Notes: generated by a model not told the origin, from the letters alone. DNA of 64,000 nt from Leishmania mexicana MHOM/GT/2001/U1103 (GCF_000234665.1 NC_018309.1:300418-364417), one strand, 5' to 3'; shown: positions 1 to 10,449, numbered from the stretch's first letter. Numbers and translations: made by a program.

Positions 1-2
1 CA

Positions 3-692
3 GCCCTCAAGGAGAAGCTAAAGGCGGCGCGTGAGGCCGGCCGTCACAGTCGCGGTGGCGCAGACATCGATAACGGCAACGGGACTGAGGCTGAAGAGGG
101 GGATGAGGACGTCGTGATCGCGCTGCTCGATATTCGCCGTGCCCTTCCCACCTGTCACCGTGTCAGCGGCGGCGGCGGCGAAGGCACCGACAACACGGAT
201 GTGATGTTCGAGTGGTCAGATGCGAACATCGAGCAGGCGCGTGACCTCATGTTCGTCGACGCCTCGACCTCGATGTTGCACCTTATCCCGAGCGTGGCCC
301 GCAGCTGCAGCGATGTCTGTGCCCAATGCCAGAAGCGGGTGCCGGCGACATCCACATCCGCCGCCGCCCCGCTGCTCCGCTGCAGCAGCTGCAAGGCCGT
401 GTATTACTGCTCCGTCGAGTGCCAGAAGACGCACTGGACGGCGGTTCATCGGACGCCGTGCCGGGCGTACAAGGAGCGATGCGACAGGATTCTCGAGCAG
501 TACTACGCCACCAACACGACCAGTGGTAAGAAGAAGGACCTCAAGACGGGCGAGGTCGTCATCCTCGAGGTGCCGCTGGAGCCAAGCCTGTTCTTCGAGA
601 CTCGCCGCTACCTCTACGACCACCGCGATGAGTCCTTCGCGCACGTCGACTACGCGGACTACTTTATGAGGTACACCGTGCGGGGGTCGTAG
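3..692 (+). CDS. MYND zinc-finger protein, C-terminal part (5' end outside window)
   Basis: The reading frame is open from base 3, so the gene starts upstream of the window; 229 codons are visible. A MYND-type zinc-binding domain spans visible residues 106-153: a CxxC pair (106, 109), a second CxxC (127, 130), then the dense half with Cys136, Cys140, Trp145, His149 and Cys153. MYND domains bind proline-rich peptides and occur in SMYD methyltransferases and many adaptors. The short tail after the finger ends in a Tyr/Asp-rich stretch and shows no SET domain, but a SET or other domain could lie upstream. An acidic linker (GTEAEEGDEDVV) precedes the finger region. The family call is firm for the domain only; the cellular role is unknown. 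Confidence 0.8.
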   Translation, partial: ALKEKLKAAREAGRHSRGGADIDNGNGTEAEEGDEDVVIALLDIRRALPTCHRVSGGGGEGTDNTDVMFEWSDANIEQARDLMFVDASTSMLHLIPSVARSCSDVCAQCQKRVPATSTSAAAPLLRCSSCKAVYYCSVECQKTHWTAVHRTPCRAYKERCDRILEQYYATNTTSGKKKDLKTGEVVILEVPLEPSLFFETRRYLYDHRDESFAHVDYADYFMRYTVRGS

Positions 693-1493
693 CAGCGAAG
701 CGCATGCATCCGTGCATGGACGTGTTTTGGTAGCCATTCATGGGTGCCCCGCAGCGTTGCTTTTTTTTTCTCGCGTAATACAACTGATGTGTGTGTGTGT
801 GTGTGTGTGTGTGTGGCAGCAGCAGCAGAGAGGGCGAGAAGTGCGGAGAGTGTGTGCACGTGTGCGGGGCGGAGTGGACTTGGGTGGGGAAGTAGAGCGG
901 GTGTCTGGGTCGGTGGGTCGCACCCCTCCCCCCCCCTCCCCTTCTCCTCCGCCACCGCGAAGGCGCGCTGCCTCACGTTTTCTGTGCCGCGCAACAAAGA
1001 CACGCCTTCCGGCGCCGTCCTTGTATGCCGAGCACGCACTAAGATATTAAAAGGCTAGATGCGTGCGGGCGTACATATACATGTGGTGCAGCGGCGCGCG
1101 CAGCATCGAAGGCGCGAAGCGCACGCCACGCCGGCAAATGAATTCGCAAAGGAGAGAAAACCCGAGAGCGAAGCGATGGCGCGCGCGTGTGTCGTTGTCG
1201 TTGCTGTGCTCTCGATGGACAGCCAATCGCAACGCAGGTGGGTGCCGAGTGCGTGCGAGTCCACCGAAAACGTTTTCTGTCCACTCCTCCCCCTCCCGTC
1301 CGCGTTGCTGCCGTGTAGGGACGAGGTGCATGTGTATCACCGTCGCGCACTTCTAGCACACGCACACACGTGCATCACTTTCTCTGCATGCGTCTCCGTG
1401 AACATGCCGCGCTCCACCCTCCTCCCTCCTCCCTCTTCGCGTACAAACCCATTATGGTAAACCAGCCTGAGAGCTCGTGGGGAAACGACAGAC
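693..1493 (+). other. Intergenic: 3' region of MYND gene and 5' region of SFT2-like gene
   Basis: No credible gene. It holds a (TG)14 tract at 788-815, a C/CT-rich patch near 927-950 and a polypyrimidine tract at 1417-1438 that belongs to the next gene. Short open frames here are low-complexity readings of repeats. Confidence 0.6.
1417..1465 (+). promoter_or_regulatory. Predicted trans-splice signal for the SFT2-like gene
   Basis: A polypyrimidine tract (1417-1438) is followed by the first downstream AG at 1464-1465, leaving a 28-base 5' UTR before the ATG at 1494. Using this AG removes an out-of-frame ATG at 1454 that would otherwise open a 15-codon frame overlapping the true start. Inferred from the known polypyrimidine-AG rule of trypanosomatids. 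Confidence 0.5.
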
Positions 1494-1985
1494 ATGGATA
1501 AGGTCACCTCTATCATCAGCGTCACGACCGGCGGCGCGCTGGACGGGGCGGAAGGAACGGACAGCCAGGAAAGCCTCTGTCCCTCGCTCACCTTCAAGCA
1601 GCGTGTGCAGGGCTCCGTCGGCTGCGCTGCGCTCGGCATTTTATTCTTCGTTCCCAGCTGGGTGACTGTGTTCCTCGGCGACTACGTCCTCTTCGGTGTT
1701 CTCTTCACCCTCGGCAGCCTCATGTGCCTCGGCGGCACCCTTTTCCTTGCGGGGCCGGCCCGCCAGTTCAAGAACATGTTCAACGAGGGCCGTTGGATCA
1801 CGTCGACGGTGTACATCATCACAATGGTGCTCACCCTCCTCTGCGCCCTGCTCTTGCGCAACGGTCTCCTTACAATTCTCATGAGCATCATCCAGCTCTT
1901 GGCACTCGCGTGGTACATACTCTCGTACATCCCGTTCGCGCGCGATGTTGTGAAGGGCGCCTTCTCTCGTCTCATGAACGGCTGA
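1494..1985 (+). CDS. SFT2-like vesicle transport protein
   Basis: A 163-aa protein with a hydrophilic 35-residue N-terminus and four hydrophobic segments (about 40-60, 64-86, 103-121 and 124-145). The pattern matches the Sft2/Got1 family: an LxPSLTFKQR-like entry to the first segment (residues 28-38), the central LAGPARQFKNMF motif (85-96) between segments 2 and 3, and ALAWYILSYIPFAR (137-150) at the end of segment 4. Sft2 proteins are small tetraspanning Golgi membrane proteins that help endosome-derived vesicles fuse with the Golgi, working with t-SNAREs. Length and topology are typical. The ATG at 1494 follows a predicted splice acceptor by 28 bases. Family assignment is strong; the role in this organism is inferred. 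Confidence 0.88.
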   Translation: MDKVTSIISVTTGGALDGAEGTDSQESLCPSLTFKQRVQGSVGCAALGILFFVPSWVTVFLGDYVLFGVLFTLGSLMCLGGTLFLAGPARQFKNMFNEGRWITSTVYIITMVLTLLCALLLRNGLLTILMSIIQLLALAWYILSYIPFARDVVKGAFSRLMNG

Positions 1986-2862
1986 GGGTTTCGGGGGGGG
2001 GGGCCTTGGAGTAGGGCGGGAGAGCCCGATCAAGCAGGAGAAGGACCCGGATGGCGTGGGGGGACGTGAGAGGAAGAGGGCCGCCCGCTGGATGCGATGC
2101 CACACGCACTTCCGCTTTACCGGGGTGAAGGGTCTGACCGTCCTTGAAGCACGGGCGGGCTCCTCCCCCTCCGTCTTCTCTGCTGCCGTGGACTGTCATG
2201 GGCGCTCCACACGCACCTCCAGAGAGAACGTGAAACGTCCAGGCGCGCGCGCAGGGAGGGGGAGGGGGGGGGGGGGCTGGCGCACGTGTGTCCAGTGCCC
2301 CGTTCTGATAAGCGTCTGCGCGGGTGTTGTGCACGCCCTTCCCTGTTGTTGCTGCTTACGCTGTTTTCCCTGTTGTTGCTTGCGCTGTTTTCACTGGTGA
2401 CGTGCCCTTTTCTGCTCTCCACCCCACGCACCTCCTACTGTTATCTTGCTATCGCTATCTCGCCTTCCCCATGCCTATCGAGAACACCGGTGCTGCACCT
2501 CTCAAGCCGCCGCGCTTGGCTGTGCGTGAGCGGGAGTCGAACGTGCAGGTCTGCCGTCGCAGGCGGCGGCGGCGGCGGCACAGTTTGAAAAGGCGGAAAC
2601 AGGCATCAACGCCTGTTCATACGCATCCGCATGCGCATGCGCGCTCGATCCCCAGGGGCACGTCTGTCGGCGAGGAGGAGCACTCACCATGTATGCAGGT
2701 GCCATCTCGTTGCTCCGCCGCTGGGCTGTGTTGTAGCCGTGTCCTCTTTTCCTCACTCCCTCGGTCCTCAGCGCACCGCCCTGCCCCCTCCCCCTCCCTC
2801 GCCACTCCCTGTACTCCGAAAGGGGTAACCCCCGTTACACACGCACACACGCACGACGAAGG
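1986..2862 (+). other. Intergenic: SFT2-like to HEAT-repeat gene
   Basis: No gene seen. It contains G runs just after the stop (about 1990-2003) and at 2259-2277, and an imperfect tandem duplication of a 25-28 base unit (TTCCCTGTTGTTGC...GCTGTTT) at about 2339-2392. A pyrimidine tract at 2784-2800 with an AG at 2821-2822 probably forms the acceptor for the next gene, giving a 40-base 5' UTR. Confidence 0.55.
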
Positions 2863-5649
2863 ATGGGCAAGTCGAACCCGCGACGCCGCAACAAGGCGTC
2901 CGCCAAGAACCGCGGAAAATGTCCCCATGATTGCACAGAGGTAGAAGAGGACGTCGTGGGTCACGTTGTCCGGACACCGGCGCAGTCGCCCCACGCATTC
3001 ACCCCGCTCTGCGTGCAGCAACTGCGGGAGTCGCGAGAGTACGCTGTGCTGGAGGACGCGTGCAGCGACATCGCCCATTTCGCGCTGCAGCTGCGGCACA
3101 ACAATGACTTCTTGCGTGACGCCGTGCCGCAGCGCCTCGCACAGCTGCTCATCTTCACCCCTCCATATGAGCTACCGCTGGTGGCACCGTCAACATCGTC
3201 GGCTGCCGCAACAGCGGGGGAGGAGGAGCCGCAACCGCACAAGGGCATCCTGCACATGCAGATCGCGGCGGCAGAGGCGCTGCGCGCGCTTCTTGTAAAC
3301 AGTGAGCAGGACCGCGTCATCGATGCACTCACGAGCGCTGGCGTGAACGCGGCATCAGGGGGTCGTTTCGCGGAAGGGCTGGCATGCCTCGTGCAGGCGG
3401 GCTGGCAGCGTGTGCAGCAGGCCCGCCGACGCACCGCGCCCGAGGATTGGATGGACGTCTACCGTGAAGAAGGTGGTGGCGGTGGTGGTGATGAGGCCGC
3501 CGTGGAGGGTGAGACCGAACCTGCTGCCGAGGCGAACGCGCGTCAGCGCCGCTGCCATCGCCAGTCCGGGCTCACGCAGAACCTGTATTACATCCTCCTG
3601 CGCCACCTGGAGGAGGTACTAGCGCTCGCCAGCGTGTGTGTGGAGGCGAGTGAGGCGTGCGCGCAAGCGTTTTCCACCACGCCGACACTCCTGCTGCTGC
3701 TCGACGTGCTGCGCGTGGCGATCACGACAACGTGGGAGACGCTCCTGCACCCGTCCGCCAACTACTACGCTGATGAAGCGCAGGTGCCTGTGGCTAGCGA
3801 GACGGTGCTTGCCATTCGCGCCTTCAAGCGGCGGGAGGCCGGCCTGCTCGCCTCGCTGGCGGTCAGCACAGCAGACTTGTTGCTCCTGCTCAGCCCCGAG
3901 AACCAGTCGCTGGCGCAGGTGTTCACCGGGTCTAGCGGAGGCAACGGTGCAGCGGTGACCGCCTCCTCATCCTCGTCTCCATCTGCAGCCGGCAGCAGCG
4001 CCGCCATGACGGCAGAGCAGACGGCGTTCTTGAACACCGCAGTCGACGCCGTCGACCTGCGCGCCTGGCTTGCGGAGAAGCCGGCAGTCGAAGTGCAGCT
4101 GCAGGAGCGCTTCTCCGACACCTCCCTGCCCAGCTTCCTCGGTGCACAGCACACAGCTGTGGCGATGGAGCGAGAGCGCGTCTTGCACGACCTTCTTCGC
4201 GCGACCCTCTCGATCCAGGGCATGCTCCTGCACATTGCACCGGTTGCAGAGAACCTGCAGCGCGTCCTGCCGCTGCTAGATGACACCCTGCACAAGGTGT
4301 CACTGCCAATGCACGTGTGGTGCGGTGTGCTCCCGCTTCTCATGGGAACATGCAAGTGCGCCGACGACGACACGCGAGCGGCGGCAACGACGCTGACCAC
4401 GCACCGGCTGCGCAGCACTCAAGCGGCGGTCCGCCTGCTGCACGTGATGGTGAACGCTGTGGGGGAGAAGAACGACACGGACCGGCATGAGGACGACGAG
4501 GCCGCGTTCGCCGCCAACCCGCTGGCCAAGCTTCTGCAGTCCGGAAGCCTTTTCTACGCCTTCGGCCTCCTGCTAAAGGATGTGCTCTGGATGTCCCCGA
4601 ACAGCGACTCTAGCGGTAACGCAGCCACCGTGGCGGACCCCACTCACCCGACCGCGACACGTGCCGTCATGGCTTGGCAGACCCAACAGCGTGCCCTGCG
4701 CGCGGAGGCGAGCTGTAATGCCGCGGCGACGGAGGTGCAGATGGTGCTGCTCGCCACGGAGGTGAACGTGTGGGAGGTGGCAAGCACGCTGCTGCTGATG
4801 CTCCCCGTGGCGAGCCTGGGCGAGCCCGCGCTGACGTGGCGGGCACTCACGCAGGCCGTGCTGAGTCGCTATCAGCTTCATCTGGACGCCGCAGCCGTGG
4901 AGGCGGCGGAGGGCGAGGGGCGCGGCGCACATGCGAACATTCTGCAGCACTCCGCCCGCACGCATCAACTTCTCTGGATGCAGCTTGAGTCGCTGGGGCA
5001 GATGCTCTGGACGATACAGCGCAAGCAGAGCAAGGCAAGCGGTGGCAGCGCAGCCGTGACAGCCTGCAACCACGTCCAGGCAACATCCGCGGATGTCGAC
5101 CTTCTCATCCGTGTCTCCTGGGAGGCGTCGGCAAGCACGCCGCTGAAGCAGTCGTGCGTCGGCACTGTTGGACTGCTGTGCGCGTCCATGCAAGATGAGG
5201 AGGCCGTGGCGACGGCGGCGCGCTTTGCCTTGGCAGTGGTCGCCAACGGCGGACCAGCTGCGACGTCCTGCGGGAAGAAGCTCCTCGACGTGTACGCGCA
5301 ACTTTCGCCAGCCAAACCTCCCACCTACCCCGCGGAGCGGCGGGTGTGGTTGCAGCAGCTTGCGCTGGTGGACGCCACCGCCACGGTCCGCTGCGAAGCG
5401 GCGAACACCTTGATAGACCTCTTCCTCGACGAACGCCATGACGCCGCCGTGTACTGGCCGCTTGGCGTACAGGAGAAGCTGAGCGACTTCAAGAAGCAGC
5501 TCGCCGTCTACGTGAAACGGCGTCAAGAGCTGGGCAAGGAGACAAAGCGGCTCTACCACGTCTCGACGGAGACGCCGGATGCGGACCAGTGGTCGGAGGT
5601 GCTGGAGAACCTCTGCGGGTTCATCGACTACAAGGCACAGCACAAGTAG
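2863..5649 (+). CDS. HEAT/ARM-repeat protein resembling HEATR3/Syo1 (ribosomal-protein import chaperone)
   Basis: A 928-aa alpha-helical protein. The N-terminus MGKSNPRRRNKASAKNR is short, basic and begins MGKS, as Syo1/HEATR3 proteins do. The body is Leu/Ala-rich helical repeats broken by acidic and Ser/Ala linkers (about residues 200-220 and 350-380). The C-terminal 90 residues (EAANTLIDLFLDE... to ...LENLCGFIDYK) follow the end of human HEATR3 as I recall it: an ALDALFDVFAD-like helix, a KLxxxLKxF-like helix and a final LxNxxxFIxY helix. Syo1/HEATR3 carries uL18 and uL5 into the nucleus for 5S RNP assembly. The match rests on the two ends and overall architecture; a generic HEAT-repeat protein is the alternative. 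Confidence 0.55.
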   Translation: MGKSNPRRRNKASAKNRGKCPHDCTEVEEDVVGHVVRTPAQSPHAFTPLCVQQLRESREYAVLEDACSDIAHFALQLRHNNDFLRDAVPQRLAQLLIFTPPYELPLVAPSTSSAAATAGEEEPQPHKGILHMQIAAAEALRALLVNSEQDRVIDALTSAGVNAASGGRFAEGLACLVQAGWQRVQQARRRTAPEDWMDVYREEGGGGGGDEAAVEGETEPAAEANARQRRCHRQSGLTQNLYYILLRHLEEVLALASVCVEASEACAQAFSTTPTLLLLLDVLRVAITTTWETLLHPSANYYADEAQVPVASETVLAIRAFKRREAGLLASLAVSTADLLLLLSPENQSLAQVFTGSSGGNGAAVTASSSSSPSAAGSSAAMTAEQTAFLNTAVDAVDLRAWLAEKPAVEVQLQERFSDTSLPSFLGAQHTAVAMERERVLHDLLRATLSIQGMLLHIAPVAENLQRVLPLLDDTLHKVSLPMHVWCGVLPLLMGTCKCADDDTRAAATTLTTHRLRSTQAAVRLLHVMVNAVGEKNDTDRHEDDEAAFAANPLAKLLQSGSLFYAFGLLLKDVLWMSPNSDSSGNAATVADPTHPTATRAVMAWQTQQRALRAEASCNAAATEVQMVLLATEVNVWEVASTLLLMLPVASLGEPALTWRALTQAVLSRYQLHLDAAAVEAAEGEGRGAHANILQHSARTHQLLWMQLESLGQMLWTIQRKQSKASGGSAAVTACNHVQATSADVDLLIRVSWEASASTPLKQSCVGTVGLLCASMQDEEAVATAARFALAVVANGGPAATSCGKKLLDVYAQLSPAKPPTYPAERRVWLQQLALVDATATVRCEAANTLIDLFLDERHDAAVYWPLGVQEKLSDFKKQLAVYVKRRQELGKETKRLYHVSTETPDADQWSEVLENLCGFIDYKAQHK

Positions 5650-6529
5650 AGAAGCCTGTGCGCGTGTCATCCATGTATGCCAGTCGCAGCGCCGCGAGGG
5701 AGCAGGGGGAGGGAGAATGCACTCGCCACCTCCTCCGCAGCAGCGTCAGGCAGCCTCGGCGTGAGTGGCACACGGCACCTCCGCGCCGCGCCGCCCCCCC
5801 CCCTGCACGCCGATGAGGGGCGTCCCGAAGAGGAGGGGGAGGCGGTGTCGCAAGCGCATCGAATGGGCGGAAGATAACAACCATAACCATAATTGAACAC
5901 AGGCTTTCACGATATGGGGAGTTCGAGCAACACAGAAGCCGCCATGCCCCTCCCCCTCCCCCTCCTGCGATGCTGTGCCTGCATTACGTGGTGGCTCGCG
6001 TGGTCGTCAGCAATGGATGTCGCGGTACTCAAGGCGCCGCGCCACGGTCTGCCACGGTGATGTTCGAGGGAAACCACAGCAGCAGCACTCAAGACGAACA
6101 GCGGAGAGGAAAGGGGATCCTGAGGAAGGAACGCCGGAGAGGTGTATGGGGCTACGAGTCGGCCAAAGACGCACGCATCGTCGCGGCCTCCCGCCGTCCA
6201 GCCCGAGCACGCGAGGCACGAAGTGAGAGGGAGTCGGATGTTGTACTCGTCCAACCGTGTCCTCCGCTCCCTGACACACAGCCGGCTTTCTTGCCCCTCC
6301 GCCGCCCCGCCCCCCCCACCCCCTTCCGCCACGCATCAGCGTGCAGTCCACGTGCGTTGGGCTCTGACCTCTTACCCTCGCTCCGTTGCCCTCCTCCGTG
6401 CTCAAACCCTCACATGGCACATCCGCCCTCTTATCCACCGCTCTATGGCTGCACCAGCTCTCGACTCCCCACACGGATACACCCGCCCTTCTCACCCACT
6501 CCCGCTTTTCACCCATCCGTTGACCAGCC
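5650..6529 (+). other. Intergenic: HEAT-repeat gene to MTAP
   Basis: No gene seen. Mixed CT-rich and C-rich sequence, including a C run at 6309-6316. Many AGs lie close to the MTAP start, so the splice acceptor cannot be fixed; one AG is only two bases before the ATG (6526-6527). Confidence 0.5.
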
Positions 6530-7450
6530 ATGTACGGCAACCCGCACACGGAGCCCGTCGCGATCGCCGTCATCGGCGGCTCTGGCGTCTACAAGCTGGA
6601 CTGCTTGCACGATGCAAAGTACTACGACGTACCGACCCCGTACGGCAACCCGAGCGGGCAGCTGTGCGTGGCCAATGTTGACGGTGTGCCGTGCATCTTC
6701 CTGCCGCGTCACGGTCCGCACCACCAGTACAACCCCAGCGAGATCAACTACCGCGCCAACATCTGCGCGCTGAAGCAGATGGGCGTGCGCTACGTCCTCG
6801 CTATCAACGCTGTTGGATCGCTGGACCACTCCTGCAAGCCCGGCGACCTCGTGCTGTGTGACCAAATCATTGACAAGACGTACATGCGCAAGGCAACCTT
6901 CTTCGAGGGCGGCGTCGTCGCGCACGCGGACTTCGCCCACCCGACGTCGCGCATCTTCAACAAGATCGCGTATGAGGCACTGCTGCGCTGCTTTCCGGAC
7001 GTGGCGGCCGGCAAGGGCACGTTCCGGATTCACAGCAGCGGCACCCTCGTCACGATGGAGGGCCCGCAGTTCAGCACCAAGGCCGAGTCCCTGCTCAACA
7101 AGCAGCTGGGCGGCCACCTGATCGGCATGACGTCGGCGACGGAGGCGCGGCTGGCGCGTGAGGCGGAGATGGCGTACGCGACAGTGGCGATGGTGACCGA
7201 CATGGACGCGTGGAGCGACGCGCCGCACGTGGACGTGGCGCAGGTGACGAAGGTGATGGCGGCGAACGCGGAGAAGGCGCAGCGCTACCCATGCGAGATC
7301 ATCAAGGCCCTCGCCCAGAATCTCTTCGATGATCCGGCGCACCACACCCTGGAGTACGCCATCGTGACAAAGCCGGAGCACATCCCTGCCGAAGTGAAGC
7401 AGCGCATCGCCCCGATTGTGGCGAGCAAGTACCCGCAGTTCGCCCCGTAG
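6530..7450 (+). CDS. MTAP: S-methyl-5'-thioadenosine phosphorylase (MTAP)
   Basis: A 306-aa cytosolic nucleoside phosphorylase of the PNP/MTAP (PNP_UDP_1) family. It cleaves 5'-methylthioadenosine with phosphate to adenine and 5-methylthioribose-1-phosphate, linking polyamine synthesis to purine and methionine salvage. Visible features in order: the phosphate-binding GGSGVY loop (16-21), Arg60-His61-Gly62 (the RHG phosphate contact), AINAVGSL (91-98), MEGPQFST (176-183), Met200 with the TSATEARLAREAEM stretch (201-214), and the TDMDAW segment whose Asp224 and Asp226 correspond to the adenine-recognising Asp pair of human MTAP. All expected catalytic and binding elements are present and the length is slightly above the human enzyme. 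Adenine salvage matters because Leishmania cannot make purines de novo. Confidence 0.95.
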   Translation: MYGNPHTEPVAIAVIGGSGVYKLDCLHDAKYYDVPTPYGNPSGQLCVANVDGVPCIFLPRHGPHHQYNPSEINYRANICALKQMGVRYVLAINAVGSLDHSCKPGDLVLCDQIIDKTYMRKATFFEGGVVAHADFAHPTSRIFNKIAYEALLRCFPDVAAGKGTFRIHSSGTLVTMEGPQFSTKAESLLNKQLGGHLIGMTSATEARLAREAEMAYATVAMVTDMDAWSDAPHVDVAQVTKVMAANAEKAQRYPCEIIKALAQNLFDDPAHHTLEYAIVTKPEHIPAEVKQRIAPIVASKYPQFAP

Positions 7451-8055
7451 AGCATGCGTGTTTGTGCCAGCGCCCTCGAGGCGTGTGTAGGCGGGGGTGG
7501 ATGCGTGGATAGCTTTGGCAAGCGACGTAATCGTTGAAAGAGATGGAGGAAGGGGGCACAGGTGTGTGTGTGTGTGTCGCCCCCACCCCCCCCCCGACTC
7601 GGGCGCGAAGTTGATGGCGCTCACTCGCGAGCAAGCAGCCACAGAAAAGAAAAGATTAAGCAAGCGGAGCAGGAGCAACAGCAACAGCAGCCACGGCGGT
7701 GTTTGAGTGTGGGCGTGGGTGTGTGTAAGCTGCCGCCGTGTTGATGGCGGTGCCCCCTCCCTCCCTCACCCACCCACCCACCCCTACCTTTCACCCTTTG
7801 TTGCCTACCCGCTCACCTCCTCCGCACCTGGATATCAACGCATGTCCTCCCGCAGCTTCAGCCACACGTACCGTTTCTTCCCACACCCGGTCCTCTTCGC
7901 TTCCGTCGCGGCTGTTGCCACGAAGCTGGTTGGGGGACGGGGGAGGAGGAACTGGGCAGACGTGCGGGGATGCCCACGGGTGGAGAGGCGGGAGGGAGGG
8001 AAGGAAGGAGGGTAGCGCGATGCGGTGCGGACACACACGCCCGTGTGTCTCTATG

Positions 8056-8179
8056 CCTCTGTCCTCCTCCTCCTCCCCCCCCCCACAAACGTCGACGCCC
8101 GTGCACACGACGAGGTGTGTAGGGGGTGTGCACGGGCGTCGACGTTTGTGGGAGGGGGGAGGAGGAGGGAGGACAGAGG
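8056..8179. repeat. Long inverted repeat (hairpin) in the MTAP downstream region
   Basis: A perfect 25-base arm at 8084-8108 (CACAAACGTCGACGCCCG plus GTGCACAC) is repeated in reverse complement at 8126-8150, with a 17-base loop (8109-8125). Outside the core, a C/CT tract on the left (8056-8083) faces a G/GA tract on the right (8151-8179), and the outermost nine bases CCTCTGTCC and GGACAGAGG pair exactly. The whole structure is 124 bases. Confidence 0.9.
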
Positions 8180-9682
8180 GACCTCTCCCAACACTATCGC
8201 TATCACCACCAGCGGCAGCGGCAGCAGCACCACTAAGGGGCTTGCCGCTGCTACACAGGCAAAACCGCAGCAAAAAAACTTGGCACATCCCGCGTGCTGA
8301 TGTCGTGCGTGGACAGGGAAGAGAGAGGGAGAGAAAGATGCCGGTGCAGCCGTAAAGACTCAAGTGGCGGCGGCGCGGATGTCGTCGCCGGCGTCATAAT
8401 CGATACGGATGCGCACGACGGTGATGTGATGTGAATGAGTAGGAGGAAGAGGATGAGGAGGGGGGCTGGCTTTGCGCTGTGGGTCACGCAGTGGAAGCGG
8501 AAGAATAGCACCCCCGGACGGCACCGCGAACCATGTTTTCGCCCCTTCCCTCTCCTTCCCGCAATGAATCTCCTCGTGACTCAACGCCTCCGAACAGCAC
8601 CTCCTCCCTGTTGTCTCTCTTCATGTTGCTTGCGTTGTACCGTTGCCTCCACATCTGCCCGTCTGGGTGGTGGGTGTGTGCGCGCGGGTGTGCATATCGC
8701 GTTCGCGCCGCATCACTGCTGCTGCTCCTGCTCCTGCTCCTGCGCGCGCGAACACTCGAACGTGCACACGCGCCATCGTCTCGCCACCACGACAACGTAC
8801 CCCCTCCCCTCCCCCTCCCCGGCCCGAAATCGCGCATATACCGCCACCACCACCACCCCATTCCCATCCCCATCCCCAGCACGCGCATCGTGTGACTGTG
8901 CCTCTGTCTCTGTGTGTATGTGTGCCATGCCAGAAGGGCTGCCGTCCAGGAGACACATACATACATCCACCCCTATTTCCACGAAGAGGCAGATAGAGAG
9001 AGGGAGAGTGCGGCGCCACCCACCCATCCACCCCCCTGACGACGCACACGCACCCGACGCACAGAACAGAACTGAAGGTGGTCTGACAAAGGCGTATATT
9101 CGCCCCTCCGCCATCGCGGTCATCGCCATCGCTGCCTCCCCACCCACGAATACTTGAGCGCATTGCACAAGCGTAGCGCACCCTCCCTCTCCCTCTCCCT
9201 CTCTCTTGACACACACACACAGACATTCTTCTTCGGTTTACCTACTATCCAGCGCGCTCGCGCGCACGTACAGGTCTTCGCTAGCATCCCGTTGTCCTGT
9301 GCCCTATTCTTTCGAGGACGCAGGGTGGCGTGTTTTCACGACGTTTTCGCCCCTCACCATCTCCCTCATCCGCCTTTTCCTCCCCCAACCCCTCCTGTGT
9401 ATTCCGCTGCTCACTCCCGAAAGGGCCACCACCACTACCACGATCATCATCACCGCCTTTTTCTCGTTGTCGTACGTGGCACCAGTGCTTACCTTTTCCC
9501 TTCCTCCGCCCCCCCCCTCCCCCACCTCTCCCCGTCGCTTTCCTCTCATAACTCTGCATGTGAGCGTTGTGTGTGTGTGTGTGGGTGCGTGAGGGCGAAG
9601 GCGGTCGGGTAAAGCTTTTCTCAGGGCTTCATGTGCCGTCCCTCCTCGCCTCACACGCACACCACCCAGACACCTCTCTCTT

Positions 9683-9722
9683 CTCCCTCTCCCTCTCCCT
9701 CTCCCTCTCCCTCTCCCTCTCC
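9683..9722. repeat. (CTCCCT)n hexamer tandem array
   Basis: About six to seven exact copies of a CTCCCT unit in a row, in intergenic sequence. It is a pure pyrimidine tract and could attract the trans-splicing machinery, but no gene start lies close by. Confidence 0.85.
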
Positions 9723-10449
9723 CCTGTGTGCTCTCGGTTTCGTTTATTACGGGCTGCTGCAGCTGCTGCTCGCGGGGAGGTCAGCGGGGAAGCCATTGAT
9801 CGAGCGCTTTCTCTTCCCCCTCCCCCCTTCCTCCTCCCACATACACCGACACGGACACCCTGCCCTGCGCTCGCGCGCGCCCACGCATCTCGGCTCCGGT
9901 AGTAGTAGGTCTCCCATCACCACCACCAGAGCGTATTGATTGCTCGCTGTGGACCGTTTCGCCTCTTCTTGTGTGTGTATGTGTGTGCCCCGTCCTCGCT
10001 GGCCGCTCCATCGCCACACGAGAGCGCATCCTCCGCGGCCTTCCGCCACGGACGTCTCCGATCAGCGCGCCCTGCTGTACTGCTGTTCCCGTGCTCTCGC
10101 TGCGGCTGGCGCCCCCTCCCTCCCTCCATATATATATATATCTATCTATAGCCCCCTCTTCCACCTGCATGCGTGTGCGTTCCCTTTCTCTGGCGTGTTG
10201 TACTCGGAGTGGCGCACGCGTGGGTGTGTGTGTGTGTGTGTACATTCCTTCAGAAACAGCCATCGCCGTCCGCACACGTGCACAGTCGCACACAGCGCGT
10301 GCGCTCACACCTCCCACCTCCCACCTCACACCTCCCCCCCCCTCTCTCTCCCCTGACACTTCTCTTTTATTGGGGGAGGGAGAAGGGGCGAGGCGTGTTG
10401 CGGCATCATCCGGGGAGTACACGGAAACTGAGGTAGCTGGTGCGCAGCT

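Larger units (their letters stand above)
7451..10449 (+). other. 3 kb intergenic region with repeats and a long inverted repeat
   Basis: The largest gap between protein genes. It holds TG repeats (7562-7577, 10222-10240), a long hairpin-forming inverted repeat (8056-8179), a (CTCCCT)n hexamer array (about 9683-9722), a TA tract (10129-10148) and several CT/C tracts. Open frames here (for example 7738-8355 and 8435-9157) are Pro/Ser/Cys/His-rich readings of these repeats with no conserved look. A pyrimidine tract at 10330-10353 with AG at 10377-10378 is the likely acceptor for the next gene. Confidence 0.55.

Noticed and set aside
6509..7684. 391-codon minus-strand frame across MTAP
   Set aside because: Antisense reading of a well-identified enzyme gene.
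7738..9157. Two plus-strand frames (7738-8355, 8435-9157) in the 3 kb gap
   Set aside because: Pro/Ser/Cys/His composition comes from C-rich and repeat tracts, and one crosses the long inverted repeat. No ordered region or splice context.
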